A stretch of 64,000 bases of DNA from CAYWKS01 sp964458935 (GTDB lineage Bacteria; Planctomycetota; Phycisphaerae; Phycisphaerales; Zrk34): NCBI GenBank assembly GCA_964458935.1, contig CAYWKS010000002.1, positions 1 to 64,000 on the forward strand, written 5' to 3'. The notes beneath the pieces are model-generated. The model was not told the DNA's origin and searched no databases. It was given only the letters and a program-made list of their open reading frames with translations. The translations under genes were made by a program, and so were the position numbers. This document shows, piece by piece, positions 24,272 to 32,707 of this stretch (position 1 is its first letter; each line of letters begins with the position of its first letter).

Positions 24272-25669
24272 ATGACCAGACCGAACATTATCTTCATCCT
24301 CGTTGACGATATGGGCTACGGCGACTTCGGGCGGTTCAACAAGGGGCTGTCCGAGACGCCCGTGCTGGACGCCCTGATCGACGAGTCGGTTTGCCTGCGT
24401 CAGCAGTACACGGCGTCGCCGGTGTGCAACCCCTCGCGGGCGACGCTGCTGACCGGGCGGTATCCGCATCGCACCGGGTCGATCGACACGCTGGAATGGC
24501 GCGGGCTCGAGCGGCTGGCCCTGCGGGAACGCACGCTCGCCGACATGCTCCGGGAAGCCGGCTACGCCACCGGGCTCATCGGCAAGTGGCACCTGGGCGC
24601 CTTCGACCCGCGTTACCATCCGCATCGGCGAGGCTTCGACGAGACCCTCTGCTTCCGCGGGGGCATGCATGACTACTTCGACTGGCGGCTGGAGACCAAC
24701 GACGGCGTCCTGCATGCCGACGGGCGATACCTGACCGACGTCTGGACCGACGCGGCGTGCGACTTCGTCCAGCGACACGCCAAGGGCCCCAAGCCCTTCT
24801 TCCTGCACCTGACCTACAACGCCCCGCACACCCCGATCCAGTGTCCGGAGCAGGACGTGGCGCCCTTCCGTGAGCTGGCCGAGTCCGGGCAGGTCACCCC
24901 CGCGGTGGCCACGCTGTACGGCATGATCCGCCGGATGGATCGTGGCATCGGGCGGCTGCTGGAGACGCTCGACCGCAGCGGCGCCGCGGAGAACACGCTG
25001 GTGGTCTTCTCCAGCGACAACGGCCCGCAGTTCGGCGGCGGCGAGGCCGGCGATCGCCTCAACCGGTTCAACTGCCATTTCAACGGCTCCAAGGGCCACG
25101 TCTTTGAGGGCGGCATCCGCGTGCCGGCCATCGTGCGTTGGCCGGATGGCCTGGAACCCGGCCGCACGCTTGACCACATGGTCCACTTCGTCGACTGGCT
25201 GCCGACGCTGCTGCACGCCGCGGGCGTCGCCCTGCCGACCGACGGGCCCGCGATCGACGGGCTGGATGTCTGGCCGGTGATCCGCGATGGCTCGGGCGAC
25301 GTCTGCACCCGGCGGTTCTGGCAGTGGAACCGCTACACGCCGCTCCCGCACTGCAACGCCGCCATGCGCGATGGGCCTTACAAGCTGCTCTACCCCCGGA
25401 TACCCGAGGCGTTCCAGGTGCCCGACATCGCGTGGTTGAGGGTCTGCATGTACGAGCCCGAGCGGATGGCCGAGCGCGGCCTGGTGACCGATCCGCTGCC
25501 CCCGCGCGAGGTCCCCGAGGTGCCCGCCCAACTGTACAACCTCGATGACGACCCGTGTGAGCAGAATGACCTGGCCGAGGCGCATCCCGACATCGCCCGC
25601 CGCATGATCCGCGAACTGGACAACTGGTTCGAGGACGTCGAGGCCGAGCGACGGACGATCGCCGACTGA
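24272..25669 (+). CDS. Formylglycine-dependent sulfatase
   Basis: A 465-residue alkaline-phosphatase-superfamily sulfatase. The N-terminal metal-binding strand is NIIFILVDDMGYGD. The maturation motif is CNPSR (Cys about 52), where Cys is converted to formylglycine, followed by ATLLTGRYPHRTGS. Later motifs GKWHLG, SSDNGPQFGG and KGHVFEGGIRVPAIVRWP are present. It removes sulfate esters, typically from algal polysaccharides. No signal peptide is evident, so it may act in the cytoplasm on imported oligosaccharides. A GTG one codon earlier is an alternative start. TAAGCT at 24257-24262 may be a leaderless-type -10 box. No anaerobic maturase or FGE gene is nearby. Confidence 0.92.
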   Translation: MTRPNIIFILVDDMGYGDFGRFNKGLSETPVLDALIDESVCLRQQYTASPVCNPSRATLLTGRYPHRTGSIDTLEWRGLERLALRERTLADMLREAGYATGLIGKWHLGAFDPRYHPHRRGFDETLCFRGGMHDYFDWRLETNDGVLHADGRYLTDVWTDAACDFVQRHAKGPKPFFLHLTYNAPHTPIQCPEQDVAPFRELAESGQVTPAVATLYGMIRRMDRGIGRLLETLDRSGAAENTLVVFSSDNGPQFGGGEAGDRLNRFNCHFNGSKGHVFEGGIRVPAIVRWPDGLEPGRTLDHMVHFVDWLPTLLHAAGVALPTDGPAIDGLDVWPVIRDGSGDVCTRRFWQWNRYTPLPHCNAAMRDGPYKLLYPRIPEAFQVPDIAWLRVCMYEPERMAERGLVTDPLPPREVPEVPAQLYNLDDDPCEQNDLAEAHPDIARRMIRELDNWFEDVEAERRTIAD

Positions 25670-25687
25670 TCGGGATCGGCGTCGGGG

Positions 25688-26434
25688 CTAGCGGTGCTCT
25701 GGGTTGGGGTGATCGAAGCGACACCCGGCTTGCCACGCCGACCGCTGGTTGCCGTGCGCCGGGATCCCGCCGGCGTCCTTGATCATCCGTGCCAGGTGCA
25801 TCAGGTTCCATGTCATGAAGGTGGTGTTGCGCTGGGTGAACTCGTTCTCCGGGCCGCCCGACCCCTCGTCGAGGTAGCTGGGCCCGGGCCCGGCCTCGCC
25901 GAGCCAACCGGCGTCGGCCTGGGGCGGGATCACGCACCCCAGGTGCTGCAGCGAGTACAGGATGTTCATCGCGCAGTGCTTGGCTCCGTCCTCGTTGCCC
26001 GTGATCAGGCAACCGCCGACCTTGTTGTAGTAGGCGTACTGGCCGTGGGCGTTGAGGTCGGCCGACGTCGAGTACAGCCGCTCGATGACCTTGGTGCAGA
26101 TCGACGACTTCTCCCCGAGCCAGATGGGCGTGGTGAGCACGAGGATGTCGGCGGCCTTGACCTTCTCATACAGCCCGGGCCAGTCATCTCGCTCCCAGCC
26201 GCGCTCGGCCATGTCGGGGTACACGCCGTAGGCGATCGCGTGGTCGACGGGGCGAACGGTTTCGACGGTGACGTGGTTGGCCCGCATGATCGCCGCGGCG
26301 ACGTCGATCAGGCCCTGCGTGTGGGACAACTCCGGCGTCCGCTTCAGGGTGCAGTTGAGGAACAGGGCGTTCAGGTCGGAGTAATCCCATCGGCTTTGCT
26401 TGCACATCTGCTGCTGGGCGTCATTGAGGATCAT
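25688..26434 (-). CDS. NADPH-dependent FMN reductase-like flavoprotein
   Basis: A 248-residue flavodoxin-fold protein. LNALFLNCTLKRTPELSHTQ near residue 22 is the FMN phosphate loop region, and VLTTPIWLGEKSSICTKVIERL with GCLITGNEDGAKHC are typical of the NAD(P)H-dependent oxidoreductase/FMN reductase family. It probably transfers electrons from NAD(P)H to FMN, quinones or an unknown acceptor. The start is fixed by AAGGAG six bases before the ATG. It is convergent with the sulfatase gene (18-base gap) and divergent from the PEP-CTERM gene. Confidence 0.85.
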   Translation of the reverse strand: MILNDAQQQMCKQSRWDYSDLNALFLNCTLKRTPELSHTQGLIDVAAAIMRANHVTVETVRPVDHAIAYGVYPDMAERGWERDDWPGLYEKVKAADILVLTTPIWLGEKSSICTKVIERLYSTSADLNAHGQYAYYNKVGGCLITGNEDGAKHCAMNILYSLQHLGCVIPPQADAGWLGEAGPGPSYLDEGSGGPENEFTQRNTTFMTWNLMHLARMIKDAGGIPAHGNQRSAWQAGCRFDHPNPEHR

Positions 26435-26628
26435 CGCGGGCTCCTTGAAGGTGGACGGTTTAGGCTGGTGAGATGCGTGAGTCGGCGGGGGCGTTTCAGC
26501 TACACAATGCCGCGGCCGTGCGGCGAGGCAAGTAAAGGCGACCGGCGTTCCGGTCGATGCCATGAGCGATGCCGTTGTTCACCGGCCGCCCGCCACCAAA
26601 CGGGCGTTTGAGAGCAGGAGATGGGTTC

Positions 26629-28020
26629 ATGCTGAATAAGAGCGATTGTACCGCCGCTGTGCGGGTCCTGTTGGCAGGCTTGGCGATCGGGCTGGCGTCG
26701 TCGGCCGGTCCGGCCGCGGCCGCCAACGATTCGGTCATCACCGTGGATGACCTCGAAGCGCTGGTCTTCCCCGACGCCCTGGTGGGCGCGGAGGTCGGGC
26801 CGCTCACGCGGATCATCCAGAAGACCGGAACGAGCCCGACCAACGCCTCGACGCTCGCCATCGGTGATGCGTCGGTCGGCTCGCCGATCCTGTCGTTCGG
26901 GCCTGGCGCGTCGAGCGTGTCGCTGGAGGTCGGGCTGGACACCAGCACGGCGGGCCTCAAGGTCGGCGCGGTCATCATCGACAACCTGGCGGCGGACTCG
27001 GCGGGTGCGGGCCTGGGCTCGGCGGACCCGATGGAAGTGCTCAGTACGGTCGGGCTGGTGTTCGCCGCCGCCGACGTCTCGGGCAACACCGCCGCGGCGC
27101 TGGGCGACGGCCAGACCGTCTCGATCGCCAACAACCTCAACGCCTCGCGGCAGTCGACCGCCTACGTGGATTCGTACACGATGAGCAACACCGCGTGGTC
27201 GATCGACGGCCTGGCCAACTCCGTGCTGGCCGGCGAGACCAGCCAGACCGCCCGCGTGCATCTCGACAAGCAGGGCCTGCTCGGCGGGCAGACGGTGACC
27301 GGGACGCTGACGATTCACTTCGAGAACAACCAGGCGCTGGCCGGCGCGGCGGATCGCGACGCCGGCTCGGTCTCGTGGCAACTCGCCGAGTCGGTGACCG
27401 CCAATGTCGGCGGGGGCACGGCGCAGGTCCAGGCGGGCGGGAGTTACGCCGGGTTGTCCAGCCGGCACTCGCAGGGCGGCGCGACGGCCACGATCCTCGC
27501 CGGGGACAACCACACCGGCGGCCAGACCACCGTCAGCATGACCTGGCGCCGGGCGGACCAGCGGCAGGTGTCCATCGACTTCGGCGATCATCCGCACGGC
27601 AGCGATCCTTTCCTGGAAGCCGTGACCGAGGCGAACCACATCGGCGGGTCGATCGTGACTGTGGAAGGCGTGCAGGGCAGTTTCGCTCTGCGGTTGGGCG
27701 GCCTGCCGGCCACGATCTCGGTACGCGTCATGGAACTGGTCGACGGCGTGTGGACGAACGCCTTTGCGAACAACGCGGTGGGATACGCCGGCCCGTTCGT
27801 CGACTTCAACGGGACGTACGCGCAGGCGGTGGCTGCGAACGGGGGCGAGCCGCTGCCCGTCGGCGCGTGGGGAAGCCTCGCCGGTGCAAGTGACCCGTGG
27901 GTGGTGATCGACCACGATGGGACGTACGGCGTGGCGTTGCCGGTGCCGTCGACCGCGGCGCTGTTGCTGCCGCTGCTGGCGATCGGCGTGGGTCGTCGGC
28001 GCATGCGGCGGGGCGGCTGA
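26629..28020 (+). CDS. PEP-CTERM-type exported protein
   Basis: A 463-residue secreted protein. It has a signal peptide (VLLAGLAIGLASSAGPAAA), a body rich in Ala, Gly, Thr and Ser predicted to be beta-strand repeats, and a C-terminal sorting signal: VPSTAALLLPLLAIGVGRRR followed by a short basic tail. That order (VP-x motif, hydrophobic segment, Arg cluster) is the PEP-CTERM signal recognised by exosortase, which would cleave and move the protein to the envelope surface. No exosortase or biofilm locus is in the window. AGGAG eight bases before the ATG sets the start. The body has no assigned function. Confidence 0.82.
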   Translation: MLNKSDCTAAVRVLLAGLAIGLASSAGPAAAANDSVITVDDLEALVFPDALVGAEVGPLTRIIQKTGTSPTNASTLAIGDASVGSPILSFGPGASSVSLEVGLDTSTAGLKVGAVIIDNLAADSAGAGLGSADPMEVLSTVGLVFAAADVSGNTAAALGDGQTVSIANNLNASRQSTAYVDSYTMSNTAWSIDGLANSVLAGETSQTARVHLDKQGLLGGQTVTGTLTIHFENNQALAGAADRDAGSVSWQLAESVTANVGGGTAQVQAGGSYAGLSSRHSQGGATATILAGDNHTGGQTTVSMTWRRADQRQVSIDFGDHPHGSDPFLEAVTEANHIGGSIVTVEGVQGSFALRLGGLPATISVRVMELVDGVWTNAFANNAVGYAGPFVDFNGTYAQAVAANGGEPLPVGAWGSLAGASDPWVVIDHDGTYGVALPVPSTAALLLPLLAIGVGRRRMRRGG

Positions 28021-28099
28021 TCGCCGGTGCGGTCGCACAACGACGGCCCGGTGCGCAAGCGGGGTTCGCGTGTCCGCCCCACCGGTACCTCCGGGGCGG

Positions 28100-28127
28100 A
28101 TGCTACATATAAACCACTTTATGTCAA
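28100..28127 (-). promoter_or_regulatory. Minus-strand promoter-like signal in a gene-free region
   Basis: On the minus strand a perfect TTGACA (28122-28127), a 16-base spacer and TAGCAT (28100-28105) lie in an AT-rich island. No minus-strand gene follows for about 1.5 kb, so transcription would run antisense into the PEP-CTERM gene. It may be fortuitous. Confidence 0.35.
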
Positions 28128-28426
28128 TGAGTTGTGTGTGGCTGAGGGGTTTGTCCGCCCTTGGCCGGGCGGTCACGGGCCGCAGGGGATGCCCTGATGT
28201 AGGGGGGGATGAGTGCGTCGATGGGTGCGTGAAAGTTCATGCCTCCATTATGGGGCCGAGCGTATCGACTTGGCGCGCCGGGGTGTCGCGGAGCGGCCAT
28301 GGGGGAGCGTTAAACGCGGCGTGCAGTTCACGATACGAATATTTTGAAGGCCGGTCCGGCGCGGGTGTTCGGCCTGTTGCTGCGTGCGCACGCACGCGAC
28401 GCCGTTGGCGGCCCGACCCACAAGAA

Positions 28427-28454
28427 GACCACCCGGCGGGGTGGCCGGGTGGTC
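28427..28454 (-). terminator. Hairpin terminator of the symporter gene
   Basis: An 11-base-pair perfect stem (28427-28437 with 28444-28454) has a six-base loop and lies 29 bases past the stop of the symporter gene. On the minus strand it is followed by TTCTTGT, a modest U-tract. Confidence 0.5.
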
Positions 28455-28482
28455 GGAGGGCTGAAGTTGGAGCGCGCCGGTG

Positions 28483-30504
28483 TCAGCGGAAGATGATGTA
28501 GAGCACGACGGTGATGATGCAGCAGAGCACCCCGAGGAACTTGGCGATGCCGGAGCTTTGCAGTTCCATCTTGCCTTCCTCGGGCAGATCGATGGGCTTG
28601 GGCAGTGGCCTGAGCGCCGTCAGGATTCCGAGCACCAGGGCGATGACCCCGATGGTGATGGCCATGCGGTTGAGGAACGGGTCGACGATGGTTTCGCCGA
28701 GCGAGCCGGGGGCGAAGTCGACGAGGCTGACCCAGAGCTTGAGGGCGCCATAGATGATGGGGCTGAGGACAAGCCCGAGCCAGCCGCACATCCGCGGGGC
28801 GCGGTGGACGAACAGGCCGAACAGGAAGATGGTGAGGATGCCGGGGCTGATGAAGCCCTGGAACTCCTGGATGAAGGTGAAGGCGCCCTGGAAGACGGGG
28901 TTGTCGATGGCGGGTGCGATGAGACAGCCGATGACGACGGCGACGATGACGCCGATGCGGCCGACCCAGACGCGCCGACGTTCCGGGGCGGCGCGGTCGA
29001 GGAAGCGGCCGTACACATCGACGGTGAAGACGGTGGAGGCGGCGTTGAGCATGGACGCCAGTGAGCTGACGACCGCGCCCATGACCGCGGCGACGATGAA
29101 CCCGCGGAACCCGTTGGATGGCGCCAGCAGGCTCACGAGCATGGGGAACGCCTTGTCGTAGGCGTAGCCGACCAGCATGCCCGAGACGTTGCCCGCCCGT
29201 TGGTCCTTGGGCACGGTGTCGATCGCGCGGCTGTTGGCTTCGGCGAGGACCTCGGGCGGGGTTCGTGGCTGGCCGTCGGCGGGGTCGGTGCCCTGGGCGT
29301 CGTCGAGGGCCTGGGCGGTGTCGACGCCGGCGAGGGCGGCGTTGTGGTCGAACATGCTCCGCGCCATGTCCGGTCGCCGCTCGGCGAAATCGTCATCGAA
29401 CTGGAAGTAGTTGTACTCGGATACGCCGCCGGCCTGGAGGTCGGCCCACTGGGCGAGGATCGGCTGGTTCTTGGACATATCCTCGTCCACCCGCTGGCCC
29501 ATCTCACCGGAGTAGAGGGTGAAGGCGATGATACCGGGCACGCAGACGACGAAGGGGATGATGAGCTTCATGAAAGCGGCGAAGACGATGCCCTTCTGGC
29601 CCTGGGCGAGGCTCTTGGCGCCAAGGGTGCGCTGCATGATGTACTGGTTGAGGCCCCAGTAGTAGAAGTTGGGGATCCACAGGCCGACGACCAGCGCGGT
29701 CCAGGGCAGGATGCTGTTGCTCTTGGGCAGGAACATGCTCATCTTCTGCTCTTTGAGGACGCCGAGCTTGTCGGTGACGGTGGCGTCGGGCCCGACGCCG
29801 AGCTGGCCGTTGACGTCGGGGTTGATGCCGGCGTACTTGGTCGGATCGGGGTCCTTGAGGGCGAGGATGGCGAGCCAGGTGATGATGCCGCCGCCGATGA
29901 TGAGCGCGGCGCCCTGGATGAGGTCGGCCCAGGCGCAGGCCTTCAGACCGCCGGCGGCGACGTAGATCGCCGCGACCAAGCCGATGACCCAGCACAGGAA
30001 GGTGATGCTCATCCAATCCACACCGGCGAAGAACGGCAGGAGGAACTCGGCGCCGAGATAGGTGACCGTCGAGACGTTGACCACGACGAGCGTGACAACG
30101 ACCAGGACGGACATCACCGTGCGGGCGAGGGTGTCGTAGCGGTATTCGAGGAACTGGGGGATGGTGTAGATGCCGCTGCGGAGGAACTTGGGCAGGAAGA
30201 AGAACCCGACGACGACGAGCGTGATGGCGGCCATCCACTCGTAGCTGGCGATGGCCAGGCCGATCTCGCCGTTGGCGGACTGGCCGGCCATGCCGACCAT
30301 CTGCTCGGCGGAGATGTTGGCGGCGATGAGGCTGAAGCCGATGAGCGGCCAGGTCAGCCCTCGACCGGCGAGGAAGTAATCCTCGCTGGTGTCCTTCTCG
30401 CCGCGGCTCTTGTACAGCCCGACCGCGATGACCGAAGCGACAAAGACCGCGAAGACCGTGATGTCGATCGCGGACAATTGCAACAGCGCGAGCGTCGTAA
30501 GCAT
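28483..30504 (-). CDS. Sodium:solute symporter (SSS family)
   Basis: A 673-residue inner-membrane symporter with 14 or so hydrophobic segments. Family motifs include YFLAGRGLTWPLIGFSLIAANIS and the sodium-site region SANGEIGLAIASYEW. It is longer than usual because of a polar insert of about 100 residues between membrane segments near the middle (from about 345 to 450, rich in Asp, Ala and Gln). Its place directly after acetyl-CoA synthetase suggests uptake of acetate or another monocarboxylate, though sugars are equally within the family range. GGAGG nine bases before the ATG supports the start; an in-frame TTG six codons earlier is rejected. It has its own promoter. Confidence 0.9.
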   Translation of the reverse strand: MLTTLALLQLSAIDITVFAVFVASVIAVGLYKSRGEKDTSEDYFLAGRGLTWPLIGFSLIAANISAEQMVGMAGQSANGEIGLAIASYEWMAAITLVVVGFFFLPKFLRSGIYTIPQFLEYRYDTLARTVMSVLVVVTLVVVNVSTVTYLGAEFLLPFFAGVDWMSITFLCWVIGLVAAIYVAAGGLKACAWADLIQGAALIIGGGIITWLAILALKDPDPTKYAGINPDVNGQLGVGPDATVTDKLGVLKEQKMSMFLPKSNSILPWTALVVGLWIPNFYYWGLNQYIMQRTLGAKSLAQGQKGIVFAAFMKLIIPFVVCVPGIIAFTLYSGEMGQRVDEDMSKNQPILAQWADLQAGGVSEYNYFQFDDDFAERRPDMARSMFDHNAALAGVDTAQALDDAQGTDPADGQPRTPPEVLAEANSRAIDTVPKDQRAGNVSGMLVGYAYDKAFPMLVSLLAPSNGFRGFIVAAVMGAVVSSLASMLNAASTVFTVDVYGRFLDRAAPERRRVWVGRIGVIVAVVIGCLIAPAIDNPVFQGAFTFIQEFQGFISPGILTIFLFGLFVHRAPRMCGWLGLVLSPIIYGALKLWVSLVDFAPGSLGETIVDPFLNRMAITIGVIALVLGILTALRPLPKPIDLPEEGKMELQSSGIAKFLGVLCCIITVVLYIIFR

Positions 30505-30545
30505 GATGGATGGCCTCCGCAAGAGAGTGGGGTTGCGAAGTGCGG

Positions 30546-30574
30546 ATCGTAGCTGAAAAGGCGTTTAGTGCCAA
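30546..30574 (-). promoter_or_regulatory. Promoter of the symporter gene
   Basis: On the minus strand TTGGCA (30569-30574), a 17-base spacer and TACGAT (30546-30551) match sigma-70 elements at nine of twelve bases. The start is expected near 30539, 35 bases before the ATG. It lies just after the acs terminator, so the symporter is transcribed separately from acs. Confidence 0.6.
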
Positions 30575-30589
30575 TGCAGCGGGCGGACG

Positions 30590-30618
30590 AAAAAGCCCGC
30601 CCGGCGAACCGGGCGGGC
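30590..30618 (-). terminator. Intrinsic terminator of acs
   Basis: A perfect 10-base-pair GC stem (30595-30604 with 30609-30618) closed by a four-base loop is followed on the minus strand by TTTTT (30590-30594). It lies about 55 bases past the acs stop codon and is the clearest Rho-independent terminator in the window. Confidence 0.9.
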
Positions 30619-30673
30619 CTTGTATGGGCGGGTGATGCGCGGCCCGCGGCCCGGGGGCGGCGGGGTGGGCGGA

Positions 30674-32629
30674 TCACTGCTTGCGGTGGGCGAGGAGGTC
30701 CTCGACGACGGAAGGGTCGGCGAGGGTGGAGGTGTCGCCGACCTTGTCGGGCTCGTTCTCGGCGATCTTTCGGAGGATGCGGCGCATGATCTTGCCCGAG
30801 CGGGTCTTGGGCAGGCCGGGCGCCCACTGGATGACGTCGGGGCTGGCGATCGGGCCGATCTCGGTGCGGACGGTCTTGACCAGTTCCTTCATGAGCTCGT
30901 CGGAGGGGTCGAAGCCGGCCTTGAGGGTGACGTAGGCGTAGATGCCCTGGCCCTTGATGTCGTGGGGGAAACCGACAACGGCGGCTTCGGCGACGGCGTT
31001 GTGGGTGATCAGGGCGGACTCGACCTCGGCGGTGCCGAGTCGGTGGCCGGAGACGTTGATGACGTCGTCGACGCGGCCGAGCAGCCAGTAGTCGCCGTCC
31101 TGGTCGATCTTGCAGCCGTCGCCGGAGAAGTAGAAGCCCTTGTAGGTGGAGAAGTAGGTCTGGATGAAGCGGTCGTGGTCGCCCCAGGTGGTGCGGAGCA
31201 TGCCGGGCCAGGCGGCCTTCATGCAGAGCTTGCCGGACTCGCCGGTGGGGACGGGTTGGCCGTTGTCGTCGAGGATGACGGGCTGGACGCCGAAGAACGG
31301 CCGCGACGCGGACCCGGGCTTGAGCGTGTGGGCGCCGGGCAGGGGGGTGATGAGGATCCCGCCGGTCTCGGTCTGCCACCAGGTGTCCATGACGGGGCAT
31401 CGGGCCTTGCCGACGACGTTGTAGTACCAGAGCCAGACCTCGGGGTTGATCGGCTCGCCGACGCTGCCGAGGAGCTTGAGGCTGGACAGGTCGCGTTTGG
31501 TGACGTGGTCTTCGCCCTCGCGCATCAGCGAGCGGATGGCGGTGGGGGCGGTGTAGAACTGGGTGACCTTCCACTTGTCGCAGACGTCCCAGAACCGGCC
31601 GGCGTCGGGGTAGCTGGGCACGCCCTCGAACATGAGGCTCTGCGCGCCGTTGGCCAGCGGGCCGTAGACGATGTAGGAGTGGCCGGTGATCCAGCCGATG
31701 TCGGCGGTGCACCACCAGACGTCGCCGTCGTGGTAGTCGAAGATGTACTTGAAGGTCGTGGCGGTGTAGACCATGTATCCGCCGGTGGTGTGGAGCACGC
31801 CCTTGGGCTTGCCCGTCGACCCGGAGGTGTACAGGATGAACAGCGGGTCTTCGGCGTCGACCCAGACGGGGTCGCACGCGCTCGAGGCGGCGTCCATCAG
31901 GTCCTCCCACCAGACGTCGCGGCCGGTGGTCATGGGCACCTCGTGGCCCGTCCGCTTGACCACGACGACCTTCTCGACGGACGCGGCTTCGGCGAGAGCC
32001 TTGTCGGCGTTGGCCTTCATCGGGATGTCGTTCTTCTTGCCGCGGAGGGCGGTGTCCTGGGTGATGACGACCTTGGCCTGGCAGTCGTTCACGCGGTCGC
32101 GGAGGGCCTCGGGGCTGAACGCGCCGAACACGATCGAGTGGATCGCGCCGATGCGGGCGCAGGCGAGCATCGCCACGGGCAGTTGTGGGATCATCTGCAG
32201 GTAGATGCACACGCGGTCGCCCTTGCTCACGCCCATGTCCTTCAGGGCGTTGGCGAACCGGCAGACCCGCTCGTGGAGCTGGCGGTAGGTGAGCGTCTGG
32301 TCCTCGCCGACGTCGTTGCCTTCCCAGATGATCGCCGGCTGGTCGCCGCGGGTCTCGAGGTGGCGGTCGAGGCAGTTGACGCTGATGTTGGTCTTGCCGC
32401 CGAGGAACCACTTGATCGGCACGTCGCCCTCGAAGGACCAGTCGCTGACGCGGTCCCATTTCCGGTCCCAGACGAACTGGTCGGCGATGTCGGCCCAGAA
32501 GCCGTCGGGGTCGCTGATCGAGCGGTCGTACATCTGCTGGTAGGCCTGCAAGTCGGGGCAGTGGGCCTTGCCGACGAAGTCGTCGGTCGGGGCGATGGTC
32601 TGGACGGAACTGCTTGGGGTGGTGCTCAT
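30674..32629 (-). CDS. acs: Acetyl-CoA synthetase, AMP-forming
   Basis: A 651-residue enzyme that makes acetyl-CoA from acetate, ATP and CoA. It has the phosphate loop YTSGSTGKPKGVLH (near 270), the acetate-pocket strand with WWQTETGG, FSGDGCKIDQDGDYWLLGRVDD, and the C-terminal PKTRSGKIMRR whose lysine (about 613) is the site normally silenced by acetylation. Length matches Acs. GGAGG lies ten bases before the ATG. With the neighbouring symporter, MFS carrier and porin it forms an acetate acquisition group. A GNAT-domain protein in this window could be its regulator, but nothing links them directly. Confidence 0.97.
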   Translation of the reverse strand: MSTTPSSSVQTIAPTDDFVGKAHCPDLQAYQQMYDRSISDPDGFWADIADQFVWDRKWDRVSDWSFEGDVPIKWFLGGKTNISVNCLDRHLETRGDQPAIIWEGNDVGEDQTLTYRQLHERVCRFANALKDMGVSKGDRVCIYLQMIPQLPVAMLACARIGAIHSIVFGAFSPEALRDRVNDCQAKVVITQDTALRGKKNDIPMKANADKALAEAASVEKVVVVKRTGHEVPMTTGRDVWWEDLMDAASSACDPVWVDAEDPLFILYTSGSTGKPKGVLHTTGGYMVYTATTFKYIFDYHDGDVWWCTADIGWITGHSYIVYGPLANGAQSLMFEGVPSYPDAGRFWDVCDKWKVTQFYTAPTAIRSLMREGEDHVTKRDLSSLKLLGSVGEPINPEVWLWYYNVVGKARCPVMDTWWQTETGGILITPLPGAHTLKPGSASRPFFGVQPVILDDNGQPVPTGESGKLCMKAAWPGMLRTTWGDHDRFIQTYFSTYKGFYFSGDGCKIDQDGDYWLLGRVDDVINVSGHRLGTAEVESALITHNAVAEAAVVGFPHDIKGQGIYAYVTLKAGFDPSDELMKELVKTVRTEIGPIASPDVIQWAPGLPKTRSGKIMRRILRKIAENEPDKVGDTSTLADPSVVEDLLAHRKQ

Positions 32630-32670
32630 GAGAAGTGAACCTCCATCGAACGGGAGTTGAGAGTGATGCG

Positions 32671-32699
32671 ATTGTCCAAGAGAAACGTCATGGTGTAAA
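32671..32699 (-). promoter_or_regulatory. Candidate promoter of acs
   Basis: On the minus strand TTTACA (32694-32699), a 17-base spacer and GACAAT (32671-32676) lie in the 78-base gap after the MFS gene. Start of transcription is expected near 32664, about 35 bases before the ATG. It suggests acs can be transcribed apart from the upstream carrier and porin. Confidence 0.45.
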
Positions 32700-32707
32700 C
32701 ACGAACC

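Larger units (their letters stand above)
28021..28482. other. Gene-free stretch between the PEP-CTERM gene and the symporter gene
   Basis: No protein gene is supported here. It contains an AT-rich patch at 28100-28130 with a minus-strand promoter-like signal, a 14-base perfect palindrome at 28381-28394 (TGCGTGCGCACGCA), and the hairpin at 28427-28454 that probably terminates the symporter transcript. Confidence 0.6.

Noticed and set aside
30550..30574. A sigma-54 promoter upstream of the symporter
   Set aside because: TGGCAC is present, but the GC of a -12 element is at the wrong distance; the sigma-70 reading fits better.
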